Shown here: one piece after another, positions 35,242 to 43,496 of the stretch | Layout of the letters: every line of letters begins with the position of its first letter | Position numbering within the stretch: position 1 is the stretch's first letter | Assembly: GCA_964586145.1 (NCBI GenBank) | Contig: CAZPHH010000039.1 | Location: forward strand, 1-43,496 | DNA: 43,496 nt | Reading direction: 5' to 3' | Source: JAFGJQ01 sp964586145 | Lineage (GTDB): Bacteria; Planctomycetota; Phycisphaerae; UBA1845 | Made by a program: the position numbers and the translations under genes | Notes under the pieces: model-generated | Database searches by the model: none | Seen by the model: the letters and a program-made list of their open reading frames with translations, nothing else | What the model was told of the DNA's origin: nothing

Positions 35242-35270
35242 CTTATACGGGTACACCAAAAGTCCGTCAA
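35242..35270 (-). promoter_or_regulatory. Predicted sigma70-type promoter of the FG-GAP lipoprotein gene
   Basis: On the minus strand TTGACG (35270-35265), a 17-base spacer and TATAAG (35247-35242) match the consensus at 5/6 each. Transcription would begin near 35235, giving a leader of about 130 bases before the ATG at 35105. Confidence 0.6.
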
Positions 35271-35320
35271 TTGCCCGGACGGGCGCCGGCACGCGGCCCT
35301 CGCCCGACGGCAATGTCACC

Positions 35321-36145
35321 CTAACTGTCCGCCAACACAGGGTTCACGAGCGATCCGATCCCCGCAATTCGCACCTCCACCTCGTCTCCCGCCCGCAGGA
35401 ACACCGGGGGCTTCCGCGCCATCCCGACGCCCGGCGGCGTCCCCGTGCAGATCACCGTCCCGGGCAGCAGTGTGAACTGATGAGACAGGTAGCTCACCAG
35501 TTCGGCCGCGGAAAAGATCATGTCCGCGGTGTTTCCGGATTGCATCGTCTCGCCGTTCCGGACGCAGATAATATCGGCATTTGCCGGATCAAACTCGTGG
35601 GGCGAAACGAGGCACGGGCCCAGCGGGCAGAAGGTGTTGAAACTCTTCGCCCGGGCCCACTGCCCGTCCAGCCGCTTCTGGCAATCCCGGGCCGATACGT
35701 CGTTGGCACACGTGTAGCCCAGGATGTAGTCGTTCACCGCCGATTCCGCGACCCGCCGGGCCGTCCGGCCGATCACGACCGCCAATTCCGCCTCGAAATC
35801 CACCTCGTCCGGGGCGGACCGCGGCAGCACGATGGCGTCTCCCGGTCCGATAACGGCGGTGGACGCCTTGATGAACACCAGCGGGTGGTCCGGGGCCGCT
35901 ACACCCGTCTCCGCCGCGTGTTGACGGTAGTTCAGCCCGATCGCGAACACGTTGGGCGGCGGATCCACCAGAAGGGGAGGCAGCAGGCGGGTGAGCGGCT
36001 CGGGCTTGCCGGCGGGGGGGGTGGCCGGGAGGCCGCCGCCAGGGCCCGGAATGCCGTTCGGCAGCGGGTGGGCGGTTCCGTCGTCTGCGGCCAGGCCCCA
36101 TTGCGCCTCGCCGTGCCGATCCACAAAACGGACGTATCGGTTCAC
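35321..36145 (-). CDS. Fumarylacetoacetate hydrolase (FAH) family protein
   Basis: FAH-fold enzymes cleave or decarboxylate C-C bonds in 2-keto acids using a divalent metal. The 274-residue protein starts at GTG 36145. Family landmarks are NVFAIGLNYRQHAAE (65-79), the metal-binding VDFEAELAVVIG (Glu118, Glu120), CANDVSARD (Asp149), KSFNTFCPLGP, and the C-terminal GTVICTGTPPGVG. The first 60 residues form the usual small N-terminal domain, here with a Gly/Pro-rich loop (GIPGPGGGLPATPP). The exact substrate (fumarylpyruvate, acylpyruvate, oxaloacetate or other) cannot be told from sequence. It stands alone between two giant surface-protein genes, with no catabolic neighbours. Confidence 0.92.
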   Translation of the reverse strand: MNRYVRFVDRHGEAQWGLAADDGTAHPLPNGIPGPGGGLPATPPAGKPEPLTRLLPPLLVDPPPNVFAIGLNYRQHAAETGVAAPDHPLVFIKASTAVIGPGDAIVLPRSAPDEVDFEAELAVVIGRTARRVAESAVNDYILGYTCANDVSARDCQKRLDGQWARAKSFNTFCPLGPCLVSPHEFDPANADIICVRNGETMQSGNTADMIFSAAELVSYLSHQFTLLPGTVICTGTPPGVGMARKPPVFLRAGDEVEVRIAGIGSLVNPVLADS

Positions 36146-36651
36146 TCGCGGCGCCCCTGTCTGTAAGTTCCATCCACTAGGGGTACGCCCCAGGGTCCGG
36201 CAGGAGCCGAGAAAAACCGCCCGAGGCGACGGGAATCGAGCCGTAACCGGTTATCCAGGCATGGCGTTGCGCGAATTCCGGCCTGCGTCAGGAAAACCGG
36301 ACGACTCTTGATTGCTACCGGATCGCCCATTAGAATAAGCATTCGGATGGGTGTCAACTTGCGTTGCCCGGGATCGGGTTTGCGGATGGCGTGTGCCGCC
36401 GGGCGCAGGGTTGGCCAATTCGTGGATGGGCGGGCATTCGCCTGCGGTTGAGCGTACAGGAAGGAAGCAGCGTTGGGACTGGTGAGGCGGGACGAAGCAG
36501 CCGTTCAGCGCGCACTGACTTCCTTTGACGGATATATCGAGGCGGAGGACCTTCTGCGGGGCTGTGCATGCTTCCGCAGGGTTGGCGTGTGGTTGCCTGA
36601 GTGTGTGGAGCACGCCCGGCAACGCGTCAGTTGAAACAGGAGGAACGGACC
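36146..36651. other. 506-base divergent spacer with a long leader for the Cys-loop repeat protein
   Basis: From the promoter at 36308-36336 to the GTG at 36652 there would be a leader of about 310 bases. It contains a 34-codon open frame (ATG 36347) without a ribosome-binding site, and two copies of a GCAGGGTTGGC phrase (near 36406 and 36577). I see no known riboswitch fold. The far-left part upstream of the FAH gene shows nothing specific. Confidence 0.45.
36308..36336 (+). promoter_or_regulatory. Predicted sigma70-type promoter of the Cys-loop repeat protein gene
   Basis: TTGATT (36308-36313), a 17-base spacer and TAGAAT (36331-36336) match the consensus at 4/6 and 5/6. The expected start is near 36343, leaving an unusually long leader. 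Confidence 0.5.
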
Positions 36652-39600
36652 GTGAGAAGAGTAAACAACTGTTGTTGGTGGATGGTGGCGGCCATCGCGG
36701 TGGTCGGCTTCGTGCTGGCGCCGCTGTCGGCCCAGGCGGACTTGCCGGACACGGTGACGCACAACGGCAAGGTCTACAAGGTGGTCAAGCCCAGCGGCAT
36801 GACGAAGGTGGACANNNNNNNNNNNNNNNNNNNNNNNNNNNNNNNNNNNNNNNNNNNNNNNNNNNNNNNNNNNNNNNNNNNNNNNNNNNNNNNNNNNNNN
36901 NNNNNNNNNNNNNNCACAACGGCAAGGTCTACAAGGTGGTCAAGCCCAGCGGCATGACGAAGGTGGACATCGAGGCGATGCGAACCGATCCCGAGCAGAC
37001 GGGCGGCGCCGCCGCGCAAACCCCTGTGATGCGATCGGGAGCCCCCATGCCCGTCGAGGAACAGGCCCAGACCGACGGCCTGCGCGACTCGACGGCCACC
37101 TACGTGTTCTACCGCCAGAACCAGAGCCTGTATTACGCGTCGGACGCGTGGAACTGGGGCAACTGGTACGACCTCGTGCTTCCTCCCAGCGGTGCCGCGG
37201 TCGTCACCGAGATCGGCTTCGGCGGTCTGGTGAACGCCTCTACCACGCAGACGTTCACGGACGCGGCTGTGCTGGTGGAAATCTACGACACGTACAACGA
37301 CACCGTCAGCCCGATCCACTCGAACTACCTCGGCGGGGCCGTTCTCTACTACGGCACGCTGAATCCCAGCAGTCAGACCGGTGACCTGAACTACCTCGCG
37401 GCGGACGCCGGCCTGCCGTATTATTTCCAGGTCTCCAACGACGGCGATAACCGGGTGTTCGTGAGCTTCTACACCGGCACCATCGTCGGCGGCTCCGGCG
37501 GCGTGGGCGGCACGTTCGTGCCCACCAGCGCCAACGGCGGCATCGTGATGACGTTCGGCTTCGGCGCGGGACACGCCCCGACCGTGGGCGCCACCAACCA
37601 ATCGTTCCGGGTGGATACGTCGGGCAACGACCGCATCTACGGGAATGACGGGCCGTACTGGTACGGCCAGCCGTCGTATCTCCAGTTCGAGTTGCTGGGC
37701 GAGTCGCTGACCGACTGCAACAACGACCGCTTCGTCGACGTGAAGCAGGTGGAATGCGGCAACAGCCTGGGATTCCCGGCCTGCACGTCCGGCACCTGTG
37801 CCTACTTCAAGACCGGCGGCCAGTTCCAGGATCCGTTCGGCATCGGCTGGGTCGTGGACGCGTCCTGCGACGTTGATCCGACCAATGGAATTCCGGACGA
37901 ATGCGACCAGGCCGACTGCAACGAGAACGGCATTGCCGACGGCACTGACATTCTCATGGGCACCAGCCAGGACTGCAACAACAACGCGGTTCCGGACGAG
38001 TGCGAGATTGACGAGAACAGCACCGCCCCCGGCGGCCCGTTCTTCTGCACGGAGAACTGCAGCCCGGACTGCAACAACGACGGCATTCCGGACGTGTGCC
38101 AGCTCACCCGGCCGGGCGTGTGCGACATCGGAGAAGGCATCTGCGACGACGGTGTGACGGAATGCACGGGAGACGAGGACTGCCCGGCCATCAGCACCGA
38201 CTGTGACGGCAACTTCGTGCCGGACGAATGCCAGATCGCCGACGGGTCCGCGACCGACTGCGACAACAACGGCGTGCTCGATTTCTGCGAGTACAACGCC
38301 ATTGACTGCAACGGCAACGGGATCATCGACTTCTGCGACATCCTGAGCGGCGCGGCGTCCGACGGCAACGAGAACGGCATTCCGGACGTGTGCGATTACT
38401 TCAGCTTCTGCTGGATCATCTGGGATGACTTCTCCGAGGACGAGGGCTACGCACTGGGTACGGTGATCGGCCAGCCGGCGGACGAACTGGACCCGCTCAT
38501 GCGGTGGGACAACACGGAGACCGGCGGCGGCGTGTTCAACATCGTCAACTGGGCCGACGCCTGCAACCTGGAAGGCTACGCCCTGCAGTTCGTGGGCAAC
38601 TCGGCCAGCGATCGGGTCACCTCGCCCTACTTCGGCCTGCCGCAGGATATCGACGAGGAGTACAACTGGCAGGTGCTGACGTTCAGCTACATGGTCTCCA
38701 ACGGCGCCACCAATGACGCGACCCAGGTTGTGGTCGAAGACAACTCCGGCAAACCGGTCACCTGGCTCGAGTTCGCCATCTACGACTTCGCGGACGAAGG
38801 CCAACCCGCCGACCCGCGGCCGACCATCGTCGTTTTCGACGCCGACGGCGCTTATATCGTGGACAACACCCAATTGCCGGAGAACCCGAAGGCGTTCACC
38901 TGGACCGCCGGCCAATGCGACGAAATGTCCATCTGGCTCTTCAACGACAACGCCGTGGACCCGCCGTACCTCGGGTTCAGCTTCTCCGACGAGCCGACCA
39001 TCTGGGTCTTCGGCGCTTCGTCGGATGACGGCGAGCACATGGCCCGGTTCGAGAACACGCTGACGTGGTCGCCGACCTGGACCGGAGGCACCCCCGGCCA
39101 GACGCACGACTTCTACCTGGACAACGTCCAGCTCTGCGTGATCGGGCCGGACGCGCCGTTCAGCGACTGCAACGGCAACGGCATCGCGGATGAGATCGAC
39201 ATCGCCGAAGGCGCGGAGGACTGCAACAACAACGGCATCCTCGACGCCTGCGACATCCTGGAGGGCGCACTGGACTGCGATCTGAACGGCATCCTCGACG
39301 AGTGCGAGATCAATGACAACGGCGGCGTCGGCGGCATCGGCGGCACCCTGGATGGGAACGGCAACGGCATTCTCGACTTCTGCGAGCCGGCCGTTGTGTT
39401 CGCCTCCACCATCGGCTTCGAGGCGATCGAGGGGTTTGTGGTGAACGAGCCCATCGCAGGCCAGCTCGGCTGGTGGGGCGGCACGTTCGGCCCCACGCCG
39501 GCGGACATCAACGTGGTGTTCCAGGGCGGCAGCCAGCAGGTGAAGTTCGATCCAAACGCACCGGGCAGCCACGCCTCGGTGTTCGGTTCGCCGCTGTACG

Positions 39601-40976
39601 TCGGCGAGGAGCCGGACATCATGCAGTGGAACTTCCAGGTCACGTTCGGCCCGGGCACCAATTACGAAGGCGAGCCTCTGTGGGTGGACCTCTCCGACTT
39701 CTATGACGCGTTCTACGGTGGAGAGGCCCCCAGCCCGAACTTCGTCCTGGACCGCCCGACGACGGGGCTGGTGTTCGTCAGAACCGGCGACGTAGGAATG
39801 TACGAGTACCTGGTCTACACCTACAACGCGACGGGCGGGACCTTCAGTACCGGCCTGACCTGGGGCTTCAATCAGACCCTGAAGTTCAAGGTCAAGGTCG
39901 AGAACACCCGCAAGCACGTGGCGATTACCAAGGTCGGCGTCGGCTCGTACACGGTGGACTGGGCGGGCGGTTCGCCGCTGCAGAGCGGCCAGCGACACGT
40001 GCGGCACATTGCGTTCGTGTCGAATCCGCCGACCATCGAGAAGCTGATCGACAACGTGTACCGCAAGGACGGGCCGGACTGCGATCACGACGGCGTGATT
40101 GACAGTGAGGCCATCGCGTCGGGCCTGGTCGCCGACCTGAACGGAGACGGCATCCCCGACCGCTGCCAGGACTGCAACAACGACTGCACCTGGATCAGCG
40201 GCCAGCCGTCGCTGGGGCCGGTTAATACGGCCTGTCTCGACCCGCAGGAAATCGCACTGGGCGCGCCGGATACCAACAACAACGGCATCCCGGACGTGTG
40301 CGACATCGACACCGCGGGTGAGCTGCCCTACATCGGCTGGAATGAGTACATCCAGAACATCGCCGGAAACGACCTGACCTGCGAAGAGGTGTTCACCCTC
40401 GGGGGCTTCGACCCGGCCGAGGAGTGCTACGTCACCCGGTACGGTGGCGGCGGCTGGTCGGACTGTGACAACTTCGGCGCCGGGAACGGCGTGCTCGACT
40501 CCATCGACATCTGCGGCACCTCCGATGAGGAGTGCATCGCCAACACGCTCGACGACTGCAACGAGAACGGCTTCCCGGACGGCTGCGACATCGTGGCGGC
40601 CGGGCAGGTCAGCGGCGTGTACGTCCTCGACCGGGACGGTGACGGCAGGATCGACGATTGCGCGGACTGCAACGGCAACGGCATTGCAGACTACGACGAC
40701 ATCGACGGCGGCCTGTCCACGGATGTCATCATCAACGCGACCGGGCTGCCCGGCTCCGACGGCATCCCGGACGAGTGCTGCGTGAAGTACTGCGGTATCT
40801 CCGACCTCAACTGCGACCTGAACGCAGACCTGCTGGACTACGCGTTCATGCAGAACTGCCAGGGCGACGTCGCGGGCGGCGGACCGTTGTGCGGCTGTGC
40901 CGACATGAACGGCGACGGCGTGGTCGATGAGACCGACGTCGTGCTGCTGTCCTTCTTCCTCTACGGCCCGCTGTAA
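36652..40976 (+). CDS. Giant secreted protein with DCNNNGIPDxCD calcium-loop repeats and a C-terminal dockerin-like pair
   Basis: The gene starts at GTG 36652 with AGGAGG eight bases upstream. A signal peptide (MVAAIAVVGFVLAPLSAQA) is followed by a conserved HNGKVYKVVKPSGM segment. The 100-N gap at 36815-36914 lies between two identical 55-base copies. Merging the copies restores one frame of about 1389 residues, whereas the frame is broken as assembled. The protein alternates beta-rich modules (nt 37050-37700, 38400-39150, 39400-40060) with clusters of Cys/Asp/Asn loops such as DCNNNGIPD and DCNGNGIADEIDIAEG. It ends in an EF-hand-like pair (DLNCDLNADLLD; DMNGDGVVDETD), like the dockerin-type ends of planctomycete exoproteins. 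It is probably extracellular, calcium-stabilised and disulfide-rich. Confidence 0.85.
36760..36814. repeat. 55-base contig-end overlap, left copy
   Basis: These 55 bases, ending exactly at the gap, are identical to 36915-36969, which begins exactly after the gap. The duplication is best read as the shared k-mer of two contigs that were joined without merging, not as a biological repeat. Confidence 0.85.
36815..36914. other. Assembly gap of 100 N, probably artefactual
   Basis: The gap is flanked on both sides by the same 55 bases. If the copies are collapsed (removing 155 bases), the signal-peptide frame joins the downstream frame without a shift. Confidence 0.85.
36915..36969. repeat. 55-base contig-end overlap, right copy
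   Basis: Identical to 36760-36814. It encodes the HNGKVYKVVKPSGM segment in the frame of the main downstream protein. Confidence 0.85.
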
Positions 40977-40989
40977 GCCGTACCGGAAG

Positions 40990-41014
40990 CACTGACGGCA
41001 GGGGGCCGCCAGTG
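40990..41014 (+). terminator. Stem-loop 13 bases after the giant gene stop
   Basis: CACTG-A-CGGC pairs with GCCG-C-CAGTG around an AGGGG loop (9 base pairs and one mismatch). It is the first of two hairpins in series and lacks a T-run. Confidence 0.45.
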
Positions 41015-41031
41015 AGTCAGTGACCCATTCC

Positions 41032-41068
41032 GACGGGGTCGTCGGGCAACCCGCCCGGCGACCCCGTC
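41032..41068. terminator. Strong two-part stem-loop downstream of the giant gene
   Basis: A perfect 10-bp outer stem, GACGGGGTCG/CGACCCCGTC, and an inner CGGGC/GCCCG stem are separated by one mismatch. Predicted stability is high by base composition. It is the likely main 3-prime end of the giant transcript. Confidence 0.55.
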
Positions 41069-41082
41069 CCACTTGGGGGACC

Positions 41083-41118
41083 GGCCCCTTTTGTGGGACC
41101 GGCCCCTTTTGTGGGACC
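41083..41118. repeat. Two identical 18-base tandem units
   Basis: GGCCCCTTTTGTGGGACC occurs twice head to tail (41083-41100 and 41101-41118) and runs directly into the GACCGGCT hairpin. The unit differs from the 28.8-kb version at two positions (CCC for TTC), so copies within a locus match each other better than copies between loci. Confidence 0.85.
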
Positions 41119-41134
41119 GGCTTTCCAGCCGGTC
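41115..41134. repeat. Hairpin unit GACCGGCTTTCCAGCCGGTC, copy 3
   Basis: Same 20 bases as at 28816 and 28934, followed by TCGGGAGGGTGTGGGC. It lies inside the 55-base overlap next to the assembly gap. Confidence 0.85.
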
Positions 41135-41159
41135 TCGGGAGGGTGTGGGCTGTAGGTCG

Positions 41160-41259
41160 NNNNNNNNNNNNNNNNNNNNNNNNNNNNNNNNNNNNNNNNN
41201 NNNNNNNNNNNNNNNNNNNNNNNNNNNNNNNNNNNNNNNNNNNNNNNNNNNNNNNNNNN
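41160..41259. other. Assembly gap of 100 N, probably artefactual
   Basis: 41105-41159 and 41260-41314 are identical 55-base sequences on either side. The break lies in the interspersed repeat, which explains why the assembler stopped there. The real gap could be zero, or could hide further tandem units. Confidence 0.85.
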
Positions 41260-41269
41260 CCTTTTGTGG

Positions 41270-41289
41270 GACCGGCTTTCCAGCCGGTC
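41270..41289. repeat. Hairpin unit GACCGGCTTTCCAGCCGGTC, copy across the gap
   Basis: It sits exactly 155 bases after copy 3, inside the duplicated contig end, and so is probably the same physical element counted twice. Confidence 0.7.
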
Positions 41290-41355
41290 TCGGGAGGGTG
41301 TGGGCTGTAGGTCGCCCCGGCGACTCGCTGTGGCGAGCTTTGGGCTGCAAGGATT

Positions 41356-41372
41356 GGTCCGCACGGCGGACC
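41356..41372. repeat. GGTCCGCACGGCGGACC hairpin module, third copy
   Basis: Identical 17-base palindrome to 28856 and 28888, again followed by CCTACT. Its reuse with the GACCGGCT hairpin at two distant loci shows that the modules travel or are maintained together. Confidence 0.8.
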
Positions 41373-41473
41373 CTACTCCTGTTCTGCCGAACCGGCTTCT
41401 CTTTGTGAGACCGGCCGCGCTGTGGGACCGGCTGCGATTGCATCCCGTCCGCACCGGGAGTAGCCTGCTGGGC

Positions 41474-42427
41474 ATGACTGGAAAGAGCATCTTGGCAGGA
41501 ATCGGATGGGTGCTGCTGGCGGGCTGCGCGACCCCGCCGCGTGCCGCAACCTCAACGGAACGCGTCACCGACCTGGACCGCCGCTACGCCGCGATGGCGG
41601 CACAGTGTGAGCCGTACGGTGACGGCGGGCGCCTGGTGCTGCAGACGGCCTATCGCGTGCTCCGCGAAGGATACGCCGAGGGCCGCTGGCCGGCGGTCGG
41701 GCTGGAAGACCTCTTTGCCGAGGCCATCCAGGAAGGGGCGGGCCTGTTCAACGATCCGGATCGGCGGTGGGGCCGGACCACGGCCGTCGAGACCAAGGAC
41801 ATGCTCGGCCAGACCACGATCGGGCCGTGGCAGATCACCATCGACAACGTGCGGCACATCTATGGCCGGCCGTACGGGGTCACCCCGGACTGGCCCGAGG
41901 AAAAGGTGTATGCGTACTGCCGCGATCACCCGGACGTTCAGGCCCGCATGATCGCGGACTACGTTCAGGAGGCGTACACAAAGTACGGCCGGCGGGGACC
42001 GTACGGCATTCAGCGGTACTTCTGGCTGGAGGCGTACGTCCGCGGCTGGATCGGGCAGGGCCGGTGGGATGAGTCGGTCCTGCCCACGCCGCCGGATGGC
42101 GACTGGACCAAGCTGACGCCGGCGATGAAGGCGGACACGGGCTTCTACGCGAAGCAGATCCTGCTCGGCTGGCGAGGCAATTCCCGCGGGCTGCTGTACT
42201 GGCTGTGGGTCACCGGCGATGAAGACGCCATCCGGGCGGCGCTGCGCACGTGGCGCGACCAGCGGCGGATGGCATGGGACGAGACGGCGGGCGATGCCGT
42301 GCTCACGGAACACCCCGGCGGGTTCGCCGTTCACCCGGAAGACCTGCGGCACATGGAGCCGTTCCCGGAATGTCACGCGGTGGTGGACCGGCTGGTCCGC
42401 GAAGTGCTGGCCGAAAGAGGGCGGTGA
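41474..42427 (+). CDS. Lipoprotein of unknown family with a lysozyme-like GPWQI block
   Basis: The 317-residue protein starts at the ATG (41474) that yields a perfect lipoprotein signal: MTGKSILAGIGWVLLAGC, with Cys18 in LAGC. The longer open frame upstream only translates repeat DNA. The mature protein is mostly helical. Residues 81-126 (FAEAIQEGAGLF ... MLGQTTIGPWQITIDNV) recall the Glu-then-GxxQI arrangement of lytic transglycosylases and goose-type lysozymes, with Glu83 or Glu87 as the possible acid. This similarity is short and unproven. The gene ends 3 bases before the acetyltransferase gene, so the two are likely cotranscribed. Confidence 0.75.
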   Translation: MTGKSILAGIGWVLLAGCATPPRAATSTERVTDLDRRYAAMAAQCEPYGDGGRLVLQTAYRVLREGYAEGRWPAVGLEDLFAEAIQEGAGLFNDPDRRWGRTTAVETKDMLGQTTIGPWQITIDNVRHIYGRPYGVTPDWPEEKVYAYCRDHPDVQARMIADYVQEAYTKYGRRGPYGIQRYFWLEAYVRGWIGQGRWDESVLPTPPDGDWTKLTPAMKADTGFYAKQILLGWRGNSRGLLYWLWVTGDEDAIRAALRTWRDQRRMAWDETAGDAVLTEHPGGFAVHPEDLRHMEPFPECHAVVDRLVREVLAERGR

Positions 42428-42430
42428 CAC

Positions 42431-43381
42431 ATGAGTGACATCCACATTCGTGCGATGGAAAGCGGCGACCTGGCCGGCGTGCTGCGAGTCTGGAACCGGA
42501 CCATGAAGCGCGATCCGATCGATGCGATGCGGTTCGCCCGCTTCATTCTGGCCGATCCGGACTACCGGCCGGGGCCGGATTCGGGGTTCTTCGTGGCGTT
42601 GCGCGGCGCAGAGCCGGTGGGCTTCTGCCGTGCGGTGGTGCGGCGGTGGCCGGACGATCGGCCGGGCGCAGAACGGAATGAAGGCTGGATTCCGGTCCTG
42701 GCCGTCGACCCGGGCTGTCGTCGGGCCGGGGTGGGCGCGGCCCTGCTGGACACGGCGTTGGACCACTTTCGGCAGCACCGGCGGAAACGGATCTGGGTGT
42801 GTGGAACGCCGTTGTCCGCGCCGGGCGCCCTGACGCCGGGCATCGATGACGATGCGTACCCGGGCGTTCGCGAGTTGTTCGCGCGGTTCGGGTTTGTGCT
42901 GGACCGGACGGTCTACGCGATGGCCCGGGACGTTATCGACTTTGACGCGGAAACGGCGCGAGCCGTGGCGTGGGCCGGCGGCCCCGCCGTGGACATCGAG
43001 CCGGTGACGCCGGAGTGCGTTCAGGATCTGCGGGCGTACCTGGCGGCGGCCTGGCCGGGCGGGTGGAACGAGGCGGCCCGGGAGAAGCTCCAGCGCGGCG
43101 AGCTGCACGAGATGCTGATTGCCCGCCGGCAGAGTGTCGTCGTCGGGTACTGTCAGTGGGCATGCGAGCACTTCGGTCCGTTCGGCGTGACGGAGGCGGA
43201 TCGGAATCAGCAGATTGGGGCGAAGCTGTTCGTGGAGGCGCTGCGTCGCATCCGCGAGGCGGACGGCCGGTATGTTTCCATGGACTGGGCGGACGATCAT
43301 TCGCGCCGGTTCTTCGAGCGATTCGGGCTTTCGGTCATTCGCCGGTTTTCCGTGATGCGCAAGGACATGCCGGGCGGGTGA
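42431..43381 (+). CDS. Tandem-domain GNAT acetyltransferase
   Basis: The 316-residue protein has two GNAT (Gcn5-related N-acetyltransferase) domains. The first (about 1-165) keeps the acetyl-CoA loop in VDPGCRRAGVGAALLDTAL. The second (about 178-316) has a weaker version (EADRNQQIGAKLFVEAL) and ends in FFERFGLSVIRRFSVMRK. The two-domain layout is seen in mycothiol synthase-like enzymes, but the substrate is unknown and a mycothiol role should not be assumed. The ATG follows the lipoprotein stop with only 3 bases between, and GAGGGCGG precedes it. Confidence 0.88.
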   Translation: MSDIHIRAMESGDLAGVLRVWNRTMKRDPIDAMRFARFILADPDYRPGPDSGFFVALRGAEPVGFCRAVVRRWPDDRPGAERNEGWIPVLAVDPGCRRAGVGAALLDTALDHFRQHRRKRIWVCGTPLSAPGALTPGIDDDAYPGVRELFARFGFVLDRTVYAMARDVIDFDAETARAVAWAGGPAVDIEPVTPECVQDLRAYLAAAWPGGWNEAAREKLQRGELHEMLIARRQSVVVGYCQWACEHFGPFGVTEADRNQQIGAKLFVEALRRIREADGRYVSMDWADDHSRRFFERFGLSVIRRFSVMRKDMPGG

Positions 43382-43443
43382 TGACGGCAGCCCGAGACTG
43401 CCGGGGCTCGGCAGGGGACTCGATCCTGGAAGGCAGGAAGGAA

Positions 43444-43496
43444 GACCGGCTGGAAAGCCGGTCCCACAAAAGAAGCCGGTCCCACAAAAGAAGCCG
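43444..43496. repeat. Inverted copy of the hairpin and 18-base unit array at the window edge
   Basis: GACCGGCTGGAAAGCCGGTC (43444-43463) is the reverse complement of the hairpin unit. It is followed by two inverted 18-base units (GGTCCCACAAAAGAAGCC) that run off the right edge. On the minus strand this is the order seen at 28802-28835: units first, then hairpin. Confidence 0.85.

Larger units (their letters stand above)
40977..41473. other. 497-base spacer with hairpins, repeat modules and a gap
   Basis: After the giant gene come two strong hairpins, then two 18-base tandem units, the GACCGGCT hairpin, an assembly gap, a second copy of the same sequence, and a GGTCCGC hairpin module. The tail (41373-41473) before the lipoprotein gene repeats fragments such as TGTGGGACCGGCT. 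No additional gene is supported. An open frame through this region is a repeat-encoded artefact. Confidence 0.65.

Noticed and set aside
36347..36451. 34-codon open frame in the leader of the giant gene as a regulatory peptide
   Set aside because: It has no ribosome-binding site and no biased codon pattern; kept only as a note on the leader.
36774..41072. 1432-codon open frame antisense to the giant Cys-loop gene
   Set aside because: It is a composition shadow of the strongly biased GAC/AAC/GGC codons of the real gene. It has no signal peptide, domain or start site, and its product is Val/Ala/Arg-rich throughout.
41264..41473. Open frame through repeat DNA in front of the lipoprotein
   Set aside because: It translates repeat modules that occur in both orientations elsewhere; the lipoprotein signal begins at 41474.
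42431..43381. Assignment as mycothiol synthase
   Set aside because: The tandem GNAT layout is shared by many acetyltransferases, and no other mycothiol gene is in the window.

Overview
The window is GC-rich and reads like a planctomycete, most probably of the Phycisphaerae lineage. This is inferred from gene content, not from a marker gene. The signs are an MJ0042-type zinc-ribbon membrane protein, a VIT/von Willebrand A secreted protein, very large secreted proteins with Cys-containing calcium-loop repeats (DCNNNGIPDxCD type), FG-GAP and PQQ beta-propellers, a secretin with a long Gly-rich insert, and Pro/Gly-rich tails on envelope proteins. No rRNA, tRNA or CRISPR array was seen. Three 100-N assembly gaps are present (26300-26399, 36815-36914, 41160-41259). 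The last two are flanked by identical 55-base sequences, so they look like unmerged contig overlaps rather than missing DNA.

Layout. 1-275 (minus): the start of a secreted Pro/Gly-rich protein that runs off the left edge. 276-1101: a long non-coding stretch. 1102-9583 (plus): a compact chemosensory operon, cheW-cheA-cheW-cheD-HDOD-cheY-cheX-cheR-cheD-cheB, with several start/stop overlaps and no receptor gene. The CheA carries a tandem 24-residue motif resembling the c-di-GMP-binding MshEN domain. 9593-22794 (minus): two blocks read toward the chemosensory operon. The upstream block is a type IV pilus/type II secretion-like assembly set: a PilM-PilN fusion, a PilO-position protein, a 645-residue membrane protein, and a giant secretin. 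It ends at a strong hairpin. The downstream block is a KpsF/KdsD sugar-phosphate isomerase, a family 2 glycosyltransferase, and a secreted degenerate phosphoesterase/PQQ-propeller protein. 22864-25579 (plus): the tRNA methylthiotransferase MtaB and a zinc-ribbon membrane protein.

25580-43496 is a more mosaic region of single genes separated by repeat-rich spacers. It holds a VIT/vWA protein (minus, interrupted by a gap), an orphan phage-type terminase large subunit (plus), an FG-GAP lipoprotein (minus), a fumarylacetoacetate-hydrolase-family enzyme (minus), a giant Cys-loop repeat protein (plus), a lipoprotein with a lysozyme-like sequence block (plus), and a tandem GNAT acetyltransferase (plus). 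The spacers at 28.7 kb and 41.1 kb and the right edge share a modular repeat family: 18-nt tandem units followed by a GACCGGCT/AGCCGGTC hairpin. A different set of palindromes fills the 25.6-26.1 kb spacer.

How it may work together (inference): the chemosensory array has its full adaptation and phosphatase enzymes but no local receptor or flagellar gene, and it sits beside a pilus/secretion-like trans-envelope complex. Control of surface motility or pilus output, perhaps tuned by c-di-GMP at CheA, is the most economical reading, but nothing in the sequence proves the link.
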